Shown here piece after piece: positions 7,375 through 13,926 of a DNA stretch of 20,939 nucleotides. Position numbers and translations under genes: made by a program. A model generated the notes under the pieces. That model was given only the letters and a program-made list of their open reading frames with translations. It had not been told where the DNA came from and searched no databases. The stretch lies in NCBI GenBank assembly GCA_003453555.1, contig DMLA01000182.1:1-20939 (forward strand). Reading direction: 5' to 3'. Position 1 is the stretch's first letter, and every line of letters begins with the position of its first letter. Source of the DNA: Chloroflexota bacterium. Lineage in GTDB: Bacteria; Chloroflexota; Anaerolineae; UBA7937.

Positions 7375-8268
7375 TCAGTACATGGGTTCTGACCTTAAAA
7401 AACGCAGCTGCAACTGGCTGATAACAAAGACGACGAAGATCAGCACATAGGAAAGCGCCGCTGCGTAGCCAAAATCCAGATCTGTGAACGCCCGGTCATA
7501 CATATAACTGAGCAGGACCTCGGTGCGGTGCAGCGGCCCGCCACCGGTAATCAGTGCCACCTGGATGTAGGCCTGGAACGCGCCGATGGTAAGCATAATC
7601 ATAACCAGGATCATCGTTGGGATGAGCAATGGCAGCGTGATAAGGCGGATGATCTGCCAGCTGCTTGCCCCGTCGATCGAGGCAGCCTCATGGTATTCCG
7701 CAGGTATGGATTGCAGCGCAGCTAGAAAGATAACCATAGTCCAGCCCACGCCCTTCCAGATGCCCAGGGAGTATATCGCTACAAACGCCGTCTCGGGTTC
7801 GTTCAACCACGGAATATGAGCGGACAATACATGCAGAATGTCCACTAACAGATAGTTAATCAGGCCCGCCGGACTAGCATTGAATAGGTACTTGAAAAGC
7901 AACGAAACCACCACCCAAGATGTAACTACTGGCAGATAATAGACCGCTCGGAAGGCCACGCGTCCCTTGGTAATCTGGTCCAGCATGAGAGCCACGACCA
8001 AGCCCAGCACCAGTTGACCCGACACGGTCACCCCAGCATAGAGAAGGGTGTTCTTGAACGACAGCCAGAAGAGTCCATCATGTAGGGCCCGGACGTAGTT
8101 GTCCAGACCGACGAATTCGCTAACTTGGCCGGGCATTATGCTCCAGTCATAGGCGCTGATCTGGAGTGCCTTCAGCATGGGGTAGATGATCCAGACAGCG
8201 AGGAACAAAAAGCCAGGCAGCAGGAAGGCATAGGCCGTCAGGCTGTCGCCGGTGATCTTGGAGCGCAT
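7375..8268 (-). CDS. ABC sugar transporter permease, MalF/UgpA/LacF type (second importer)
   Basis: This 297-aa permease has a first transmembrane segment AYAFLLPGFLFLAVWIIYP, as in UgpA/LacF proteins, several further hydrophobic helices, and the EAA loop EAASIDGASSWQIIRLITLP. It lacks the large periplasmic insertion seen in the malF gene of this window. I place the start at ATG 8268, with AGAGG 5 nt upstream. The open frame extends back into the binding-protein gene, but the extra residues read as non-coding, and the shorter form starts directly before the first membrane helix. A 67-nt gap with a strong inverted repeat separates it from the upstream binding-protein gene. Confidence 0.92.
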   Translation of the reverse strand: MRSKITGDSLTAYAFLLPGFLFLAVWIIYPMLKALQISAYDWSIMPGQVSEFVGLDNYVRALHDGLFWLSFKNTLLYAGVTVSGQLVLGLVVALMLDQITKGRVAFRAVYYLPVVTSWVVVSLLFKYLFNASPAGLINYLLVDILHVLSAHIPWLNEPETAFVAIYSLGIWKGVGWTMVIFLAALQSIPAEYHEAASIDGASSWQIIRLITLPLLIPTMILVMIMLTIGAFQAYIQVALITGGGPLHRTEVLLSYMYDRAFTDLDFGYAAALSYVLIFVVFVISQLQLRFLRSEPMY

Positions 8269-8285
8269 ACGTGCCTCTACAAGAA

Positions 8286-8322
8286 GCCAAGGTCCGGCTT
8301 CCATTATACGCCCGACCTTGGC
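8286..8322 (-). promoter_or_regulatory. Intercistronic inverted repeat between binding-protein and permease genes
   Basis: A perfect 9-bp inverted repeat (8286-8294 with 8314-8322, GCCAAGGTC/GACCTTGGC) encloses 19 nt in the gap between the binding-protein stop and the permease start. In ABC-importer operons such structures often protect the upstream mRNA and lower downstream expression, which gives an excess of binding protein. There is no T-tract, so full termination is unlikely. Confidence 0.6.
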
Positions 8323-8331
8323 AGAAGTAAA
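8303..8331 (-). promoter_or_regulatory. Possible internal promoter inside the intercistronic hairpin
   Basis: On the - strand, TTTACT (8326-8331) is followed after exactly 17 nt by a consensus TATAAT (8303-8308), which lies in the loop of the inverted repeat. The -35 box matches only 4 of 6. It could give separate expression of the permeases and hydrolases, or be chance. Confidence 0.35.
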
Positions 8332-8335
8332 CGGC

Positions 8336-9661
8336 CTACTGTTCGAGCAGGGCGTCAATCTGAGCGGCCGCGTCGTCAAGCGCCTCCTGCGCCATCTTCT
8401 CCCCGCGCAAGATCAGCTGCCCGGCGTTGGTGATGATCTCATCCATCTTTTGCCAAGCTGGGTGCGCCGTGCGCGACTTAGAGGTCCTGAGTTGCTCAAG
8501 GAAGATCCCGCAGTAAGGGTGGTTCTTAATGTAGTCGGACTCAATCAAGTCCAGCCGCACCGGTAGCTGCCCCACCTCAGCCATCTTCAACTGGTACTGG
8601 GGCGACAGGACGAAGCGGATAAACTCCATGGCTTCCTCGGGGTGCTCGGATTGCTTGAAGAGAACGATGTCCTCACCCCCCACGACATTAATGGATCCGC
8701 CATCTCCTGCCGGGAAGAGACTGGCATGCAGCTCCTTGTCAGGGAACTGCGCTTCGAAGATGGGATACATCCATGGGCCGTTGTCTATGCTGGCATACAG
8801 GTCCTGGGCAAAACCGCTCCACGGATCAATACCGCTACCCAAAATCACCGGTGCGAAGCAGCCCTTATTGTACATCTCCAGCCAGAACTCATAGGCCGCG
8901 ACGGTCTTTGGGCCGTTCAGGTAGCCGCTCGCCTTCGTAACATCGAGATCCGTGATATCGCCTCCGAAGCTCCAGATCCAAGGCAGAGTTACCCAGGCCC
9001 AAGTTCCATCAGCCGCAAAGAGGTATGCGTCCGGGTTGACCTTCTTGATGGCCTCACACTGCCCCACTAGGTCATCCATCGTCTGGGGAGGCTCGGTGAT
9101 CCCCGCCGCATCATACATCTCCTGGTTATGCAACCACACTTTGGTATTTGTGTCCAACGGCAACCCGTAGTAGTGGCCCGCCCAATAGTTGCTGCTCAAG
9201 GGACCCGGGAACACGGCATCCTTATACTGGTCGAAATCGGACATGGCCTCGTCCAAGGCTGTTAACGCACCCACGTCTGCGAATTCCGGCACCCAAATAA
9301 TATCGAGCCGCGCCAAATCTGGTGCAACTCCACCCGAAATAGAAGTCAACAGCTTGCGGCGGAAGTCCTCCCACGGAACAGGAAGCGACTCGACCTTGAT
9401 ATTGGGGTGCTGCTCCTCAAACATGGGGATGAGGGTCTCGACGAGCATCTCGTTTTCAGGCGAGACTTCGTTGTAGGTGTGCCAGAAGGTGATGGTCACC
9501 GGCCCCGCTGGCGCCAGCGTGGGCTCCACCACCACAGTTTCCTTGACCACCACCGGGGTCGGACTTGGACCCACCGTCGGCGTGGCCCCCGGCGCACACG
9601 CCGTAAGGAGCAGGGCCATCAGGATCAGAGGGGCGATGATGGCCAGGATCTTCTTCCTCAT
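8336..9661 (-). CDS. Sugar-binding lipoprotein of an ABC importer (second importer)
   Basis: This 441-aa extracytoplasmic solute-binding protein has a lipoprotein signal peptide (MRKKILAIIAP...LLLTAC, Cys about 22) and then a Thr/Pro/Val-rich tether of about 30 residues, typical of Chloroflexota surface lipoproteins. The mature part has the type-1 sugar-binding fold opening VTITFWHTYNEVSPENEML, and carries IDNGPWMYPIF, the 'nGpW' hinge motif of maltose-type binding proteins. I chose ATG 9661 because AAAGGAGG lies just upstream and the signal peptide begins there; the open frame extends upstream to 9808 but this part is leader. It is the first gene of an operon with two permeases, GH15 and GH13, which suggests an alpha-glucan ligand (inference). 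A LacI-type operator lies about 150 nt upstream of the start. Confidence 0.93.
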   Translation of the reverse strand: MRKKILAIIAPLILMALLLTACAPGATPTVGPSPTPVVVKETVVVEPTLAPAGPVTITFWHTYNEVSPENEMLVETLIPMFEEQHPNIKVESLPVPWEDFRRKLLTSISGGVAPDLARLDIIWVPEFADVGALTALDEAMSDFDQYKDAVFPGPLSSNYWAGHYYGLPLDTNTKVWLHNQEMYDAAGITEPPQTMDDLVGQCEAIKKVNPDAYLFAADGTWAWVTLPWIWSFGGDITDLDVTKASGYLNGPKTVAAYEFWLEMYNKGCFAPVILGSGIDPWSGFAQDLYASIDNGPWMYPIFEAQFPDKELHASLFPAGDGGSINVVGGEDIVLFKQSEHPEEAMEFIRFVLSPQYQLKMAEVGQLPVRLDLIESDYIKNHPYCGIFLEQLRTSKSRTAHPAWQKMDEIITNAGQLILRGEKMAQEALDDAAAQIDALLEQ

Positions 9662-9754
9662 CTCCGTTCCTCCTTTACCAAAGGCTAATCGAACCTTGAC
9701 TCGTAGGTGTGAGACACGCCTTATCGGTTCATATGCACCTCCCCCCTGGTTGGA

Positions 9755-9772
9755 ATGATCCAACCGGATCAT
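9755..9772 (-). promoter_or_regulatory. Leader hairpin upstream of the binding-protein gene
   Basis: A perfect 7-bp stem with a 4-nt loop (ATGATCC-AACC-GGATCAT on the + strand) lies in the probable 5' leader, about 95 nt before the binding-protein start. It is followed on the - strand by a GGGAGGTG ribosome-like site and a three-codon frame (9721-9732). Confidence 0.4.
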
Positions 9773-9808
9773 CCAGAAAGAACCCGCCGCGATATCGACA
9801 TAGTTCAA

Positions 9809-9820
9809 TGAACCGTTTCA
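9809..9820. promoter_or_regulatory. LacI-family operator in front of the second importer operon
   Basis: TGAACCGTTTCA is a near-palindrome around a central CG, and all but one base pair of the arms is symmetric. It is identical to the site at 10920-10931 downstream of the lacI promoter. It lies 35 nt beyond the lacI stop and 147 nt before the binding-protein start. I could not identify a convincing -35/-10 pair beside it. Confidence 0.7.
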
Positions 9821-9832
9821 ATCAGGGGCGCG

Positions 9833-9856
9833 AAAAAAGCGACGACCAACGGCGCT
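9833..9856 (-). terminator. Intrinsic terminator after the LacI-family gene
   Basis: On the - strand AGCG.CG-TTGGT-CG.CGCT forms a short imperfect hairpin running straight into six T (9833-9838). It starts within the stop codon of the regulator gene, so it separates the regulator from the importer operon. Confidence 0.55.
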
Positions 9857-10895
9857 ATACGTCACTAGATTCCTTCACCGGGGCCGTGGACCGCCGAACG
9901 ATCAGCTTTGGTTCCAAGATGATCTGGTGCTCGACCTCCTTGCCGGTGATGATGTCGATGACTATCTGTGCTGCAATGGACCCGATGCGCCGGAAAGGTT
10001 GCGACACCGTGGTCAGTGAAGGGTACCAGTGCGACGCCAGGCGAATGTCATCGAAACCAACAATGGAAAAGTCTTGCCCCGCTGCAAGCCCGCGCATTTG
10101 CAGGGCGCGCATGGCGCCAAATGCGCACAAGTCATTGGCAGTAATCGCAGCCGTCGGCGGATGCGGCAAGTCCAGCAACAGGTGCATGGCAATCTGTCCG
10201 GACTCCTCCGTGAACCCGCCCTCGACAACCAGCTCGCCCTCGACAGGCAGGTTGTGTTCGGCCATGGCGCTGCGGAAGCCTTCCCAGCGATGGATGGCGC
10301 ACATCAGCCCGCCGGGCGGCGAGATATAGGCAATACGCCGGTGACCCAATTGGGCCAAGTGTCCTACCGCGTCGGCAATGCCCTTGGCGCCATCCACATC
10401 CACATAGGCGTGGTCTTCGCTATTCTGCGTGCGGCCAAAAGAAACGAAGGGGAACTGTCGTTCGTTCAAGAACTCAATCCGAGGATCCACCGCGCGGGTC
10501 CCCATGAGGATCAGTCCGTCTACCTGCCTCTCGCCCACCAGGCGTTCGTAGATGGGCAGTTCTTCGGCCTCTGAAGTCGCCGCATAGAGGAGCACGCCGT
10601 AGCCCAGCTCCGCGGCAGTAGTATTGACGGCAGCCAGAAACTCCAGAAAGGCATTGTCACTGGGTGCCAGACTACGGTTCTCTTCCGCAGAGATGAGAGG
10701 CACCAAGCCGATGCGATAGGTCTGGTTGGACTTCAGGCTCCGAGCTGCCGCGTGCCGGTGATAGCCCAGTTCGTCAATCACTCGGCGAATCACCTCGCGA
10801 GTTTCTTCGCTCAGCATGTCAGGGTTGTTCAAGTAATTGGAGACGGAGCCAATGGAGACGCCAGCCCGCCGCGCGATATCTCGGATCGTTGCCAT
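9855..10895 (-). CDS. LacI/GalR-family transcriptional regulator of the glucan locus
   Basis: This 346-aa protein has an N-terminal helix-turn-helix (MATIRDIARRAGVSIGSVSNYLNNP, residues 1-25), a hinge helix ending AARSLKS, and a periplasmic-binding-protein-like effector domain with blocks such as VDGLILMGTR, PFVSFGR, GHRRIAYISPP, AITANDLCAFGAMRAL and FSIVGFDDIRLA. Proteins of this kind bind palindromes with a central CG and are released by a sugar ligand. Its own promoter carries the sequence TGAACCGTTTCA just downstream of the -10 box, and the same 12-mer precedes the downstream importer operon, so it probably represses both itself and that operon. Its position between a GH13 gene and the importer supports a maltooligosaccharide-type inducer (inference). 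The ATG at 10895 opens the classical MATIRDIA start; the ribosome site is poor. Confidence 0.93.
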   Translation of the reverse strand: MATIRDIARRAGVSIGSVSNYLNNPDMLSEETREVIRRVIDELGYHRHAAARSLKSNQTYRIGLVPLISAEENRSLAPSDNAFLEFLAAVNTTAAELGYGVLLYAATSEAEELPIYERLVGERQVDGLILMGTRAVDPRIEFLNERQFPFVSFGRTQNSEDHAYVDVDGAKGIADAVGHLAQLGHRRIAYISPPGGLMCAIHRWEGFRSAMAEHNLPVEGELVVEGGFTEESGQIAMHLLLDLPHPPTAAITANDLCAFGAMRALQMRGLAAGQDFSIVGFDDIRLASHWYPSLTTVSQPFRRIGSIAAQIVIDIITGKEVEHQIILEPKLIVRRSTAPVKESSDV

Positions 10896-10919
10896 CCCCT
10901 GCCTAACCCACCGCTATAT

Positions 10920-10931
10920 TGAACCGTTTCA
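10920..10931. promoter_or_regulatory. LacI-family operator downstream of the lacI promoter (autoregulation)
   Basis: TGAACCGTTTCA with 12 nt between it and the -10 box of the promoter at 10944-10972, so it covers the start of transcription. It is identical to the site at 9809-9820. Confidence 0.75.
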
Positions 10932-10943
10932 GTTCCCAACTAG

Positions 10944-10972
10944 ATTTTACCACATAATTGCCCGGCTGTCAA
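10944..10972 (-). promoter_or_regulatory. Sigma-70-type promoter of the LacI-family gene
   Basis: On the - strand a perfect TTGACA (10967-10972) is followed after 17 nt by TAAAAT (10944-10949, 5 of 6). The regulator starts about 48 nt further on, with the operator between. Confidence 0.8.
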
Positions 10973-11023
10973 CCCTTGTGGTGTACCCAGGCTTGTGTTT
11001 ATCCTCGTCTACGAGCCTTCTCG

Positions 11024-12877
11024 TCATGACTGTGCTCCAAAGTGTGGATTCGAACATCTAAGTATCGTTCCAGTGAGAGGCTCCAAAGAGAGTTGCACTT
11101 GGCCTTCAGCCACGACGTATCGATCCCCCGTCATAAGATCGGCCGCCACCATACCGTCCGCCAGTCCAACAGAACCCACTGGCACACTGAGTCGACTCAC
11201 CTCATCACTATTATTCAGCACGACAACTAGGACCTCCCCACGGGTCCGCAACGCATAGGCATAGGTGCCGGCGTCGTTATCGACATGCAGAGTTGTGCGC
11301 TCCCCCTTGCGGAGTGCAGGGTGCGAACTGCGAATGCGACAGAGCCTTCGATAGTACTCATACAGGTCCCCATGTTGATCCTCTCCCCAGAGCATAGGCA
11401 TGCGGGCATATTCAAGGTGGTCATGACCCGATGGCATTCTCACATCTCTGTCCTGTGAGAGGCCTACCTCAGTACCGTAGTAGATGATTGGAGGATGTGG
11501 TAGAGTGAATTGGCAGAGCGCGGCGAGTTTGAGTCTTCTCTTGTCGCCATTGGCCAGCCACAGAAATCGATTCGCATCGTGGTTGTCAAGAAACGTCGGT
11601 CGCAGGGATTCCTTACTGAAGTAGGACTCATGATGGGTGATGAAGCTATCGAATTCCTCCACGGTCCGCGCCTTGAGGGCGAAAAACTCTCGCGCTGCCT
11701 GCATGAATAGGAAATCCAGGAAGCCATCTAGACGCCCTTCGTAACTGCGCATTGAATCGGCATTCCCTATTACCTCACCTATGGAGAGGCAATCGGGCGC
11801 GACTTCCTTCGTCCTCTCGAAAAAATCGACCCAGAAGTTGTGAGAGGGGCCAGGCACGTAATCCAGACGAAAGCCATCCACCCGATAGTCAGAAAGCCAC
11901 CTGGCGGCCACCTCATCAATAATGTATCGACGAGTGGGTTCATGCTCGTTGTTCAGCTGAGGCAACGTTCTCTCCCCGAAGAAGGTCGCATACTCATCGG
12001 GCCACTCGGTGAAGGTGTACCAGTCGTAATAGGGACTTGCTCGGTCTGCCTGCGCCTGAAGAAAGAATGGGTGCTCAGAAGAGGTGTGATTGGGAACAAA
12101 GTCAAGGATCACGCGCAAGCCTCCTTCGTGCGCAAGTTGAGTCAGCCTTCTCAAATCATCATTGCTGCCCAGACGGGGCTCTACCGTGAGATTGTCCGTG
12201 ATGTCATAGCCATGGTGAGAAGGGCTTGAAAAGCAGGGAGATAGCCATAGGCAGTTCACCCCTAGATCTGTGAAGTAATCCAACTTGTCGATTATCCCCT
12301 GCAGTGTACCTCCGTAGAAACCTGAAGGTGAGTCGGGTTCTTTGAAGTGCGGCGATGAGTCCCCCGGATAGAAACGATCGACGAAGATCTGATAGATGAT
12401 GGCATCTCTTGCCCATTGGGGAAGAGTCAGTTGATCCACCCTATAAGCAAAGAGTGTGGCCGACCCCGAATCTGTGGCTTGATTATCAGCGTACAGGCTG
12501 TCTTGGCCATTTGAGTGCCACGCTTCGATCTTGTATTTGACTTTGACCCCTTCACCCTGGGGCGGGATTATGCCTCGATACCAATTGACGTACCCCCATA
12601 GAAGGTCATTCCAACACTTCCCCTCCTGGGCCATGGCTACCACTTCGCTATTGGAGGCCCTACCGCGGCGTCCTTGTGGCGTGGTGCCATCGGTTGTGTA
12701 ATAGAGACTTACCCTGTCGTGGGTTCCCCCTACGCTGACCATCACCTCCACCGCCTGGCCTGGAAGGGGGTCTCTGGGAACGATCCTATTCCGGTGGGAG
12801 ACGCCTCGTAGGATCCTTTTGGCTCGAGCAGCGATCCGCGACGGAGTTCCCCAGCCGCCAAAGATTGCGCTTTCCAT
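11024..12877 (-). CDS. GH13 alpha-glucan hydrolase with N-terminal beta-sandwich domain, cytoplasmic
   Basis: This 617-aa enzyme has no signal peptide. Residues about 1-150 form an accessory beta domain containing SLYYTTDGTTPQG, a motif seen in carbohydrate-active enzyme side domains. The catalytic barrel begins at ARDAIIYQIFVDRFYPGD (about 156-173). Region I is DFVPNH (259-264), the region V equivalent reads LPQLN (305-309), and the triad is Asp339 in GFRLDYV, Glu368 in SIGEVIG and Asp434 in LDNHDANRF. All catalytic residues are present, so an active alpha-amylase or maltodextrinase is expected; the exact subfamily is unsure. I chose ATG 12877 over 12934 because AGGAGGAG precedes it and a six-codon mini-frame ends on it. 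It follows malG by about 160 nt with a hairpin between, so it is probably the last gene of the malEFG unit. Confidence 0.9.
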   Translation of the reverse strand: MESAIFGGWGTPSRIAARAKRILRGVSHRNRIVPRDPLPGQAVEVMVSVGGTHDRVSLYYTTDGTTPQGRRGRASNSEVVAMAQEGKCWNDLLWGYVNWYRGIIPPQGEGVKVKYKIEAWHSNGQDSLYADNQATDSGSATLFAYRVDQLTLPQWARDAIIYQIFVDRFYPGDSSPHFKEPDSPSGFYGGTLQGIIDKLDYFTDLGVNCLWLSPCFSSPSHHGYDITDNLTVEPRLGSNDDLRRLTQLAHEGGLRVILDFVPNHTSSEHPFFLQAQADRASPYYDWYTFTEWPDEYATFFGERTLPQLNNEHEPTRRYIIDEVAARWLSDYRVDGFRLDYVPGPSHNFWVDFFERTKEVAPDCLSIGEVIGNADSMRSYEGRLDGFLDFLFMQAAREFFALKARTVEEFDSFITHHESYFSKESLRPTFLDNHDANRFLWLANGDKRRLKLAALCQFTLPHPPIIYYGTEVGLSQDRDVRMPSGHDHLEYARMPMLWGEDQHGDLYEYYRRLCRIRSSHPALRKGERTTLHVDNDAGTYAYALRTRGEVLVVVLNNSDEVSRLSVPVGSVGLADGMVAADLMTGDRYVVAEGQVQLSLEPLTGTILRCSNPHFGAQS

Positions 12878-12897
12878 CACTCTCCTCCTAGTTCCAT
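12877..12897 (-). CDS. Six-codon leader frame (MELGGE) overlapping the GH13 start
   Basis: ATG at 12897 has its own ribosome site AAAGGAG 8 nt upstream. The frame reads six codons and stops in TGATG, where its TGA shares a base with the ATG of the GH13 gene. The GGAGGAG inside it is the ribosome site of the GH13 gene. This layout suggests translational coupling or control by ribosome occupancy. Expression of the peptide is inference. Confidence 0.4.
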   Translation of the reverse strand: MELGGE

Positions 12898-12967
12898 GTG
12901 GACTTCTCCTTTGCCGAACGATCTTCTTCGGCATGAACCGACTTCAGAGTGGCTCTAAGCAATTTGA

Positions 12968-12994
12968 AGGCACAAGAAGAACCCTCTTGTGCCT
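12968..12994 (-). promoter_or_regulatory. Hairpin between malG and the GH13 gene
   Basis: A perfect 10-bp stem (AGGCACAAGA at 12968-12977 with TCTTGTGCCT at 12985-12994) closes a 7-nt loop. It is followed on the - strand by TCAAATTGC, so it lacks a T-tract. It may be a 3'-end stabiliser of malEFG mRNA or a partial terminator that lowers expression of the GH13 gene. Confidence 0.55.
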
Positions 12995-13040
12995 CAGCCT
13001 ACAATAGAGCCGTAGCGCGATAGGGACCATTCCCGGCTTT

Positions 13041-13904
13041 CTAACCCTTCACGGCGCCTTTGGTCAGACCGCTGACAATCAAATCCTGCACCAAGTAGAA
13101 AACGACCACAATCGGGGTGGCTCCCATCAGGGCCCCTGCCGCAAATAGCCCCCACTTCACTGTGTACCACCCCTCAATAAACATCCACAAGCCCATAGCC
13201 AGGGTGTATTGCTCCGCGCTCTTGATCAGCACACGGGCCAGTATGACATCCCCATAGGTCCCCATGAATGTCAGAATGCCTATGACCACCAGCATCGGCC
13301 GCACCAGAGGCAGGATCACCCACCGGAAGGCCTGCCAGTGCGACGCGCCGTCAATCATCGCTGACTCGTCCAAGTCCCGCGGAATGGAGTCGAAGAATCC
13401 TTTCATGAGCCAGACATTGCCCCCCAGTACCCCACCCAGGTAGACGAGGATCAGGCCCCCGTGGCTGTTCAGCCCCATTGGCGGAATGTAGTTCCCAATC
13501 TGCTGCACAATAAGGAAGAGGGCTACTATGGCCAGCATGTTGGGAAAGACCTGGACGAGCAGAATGGTTACGAGCAGGCTCCGCCGGCCCCGGAAGCGGA
13601 AGCGGGAAAAAGCGTAGGCCCCCAGGGCGGTGATGAAGACGGCCAGGGCTGAGCTAACGGTAGAGATTTTAGTGGAATTCCACATCCAACGCAGGAAAGG
13701 ATTATTGGGGTCGGAGAGAAGATCCACGTAGTTTTTGAAGGAGGCATTGCGCGGGATAAGGCGCTGGGTTGCAAGCGCGCCGAGGGGATCCAGGGAGGCA
13801 GAAAAAATCCAGACAACCGGAAAGAGCGCGTAGATCATTGCCAGGATTCCAATCACGATGCAAAAGAAGAGTTTCACCTTCCTCTGGCGAGTACGCGATG
13901 CCAT
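13041..13904 (-). CDS. malG: Maltose/maltodextrin ABC transporter permease MalG
   Basis: This 287-aa inner-membrane permease has six predicted helices, the first being LFFCIVIGILAMIYALFPVVWIF. It carries an EAA-type loop, ESAMIDGASHWQAFRWVILP, for contact with the ATPase, and ends GLTKGAVKG, the typical MalG tail. I placed the start at ATG 13904, with GAGGGG upstream and a 22-nt gap to malF; the longer open frame upstream lies inside malF and reads as non-coding. It pairs with MalF to form the translocation channel. Confidence 0.93.
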   Translation of the reverse strand: MASRTRQRKVKLFFCIVIGILAMIYALFPVVWIFSASLDPLGALATQRLIPRNASFKNYVDLLSDPNNPFLRWMWNSTKISTVSSALAVFITALGAYAFSRFRFRGRRSLLVTILLVQVFPNMLAIVALFLIVQQIGNYIPPMGLNSHGGLILVYLGGVLGGNVWLMKGFFDSIPRDLDESAMIDGASHWQAFRWVILPLVRPMLVVIGILTFMGTYGDVILARVLIKSAEQYTLAMGLWMFIEGWYTVKWGLFAAGALMGATPIVVVFYLVQDLIVSGLTKGAVKG

Positions 13905-13926
13905 GACACCCCTCACCCAAATCAGG

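Noticed and set aside
11000..11023. ACGAG-AAGG-CTCGT pairing after the GH13 gene as a terminator
   Set aside because: Only 5 bp and followed by AGACGAGGAT with no T-tract.
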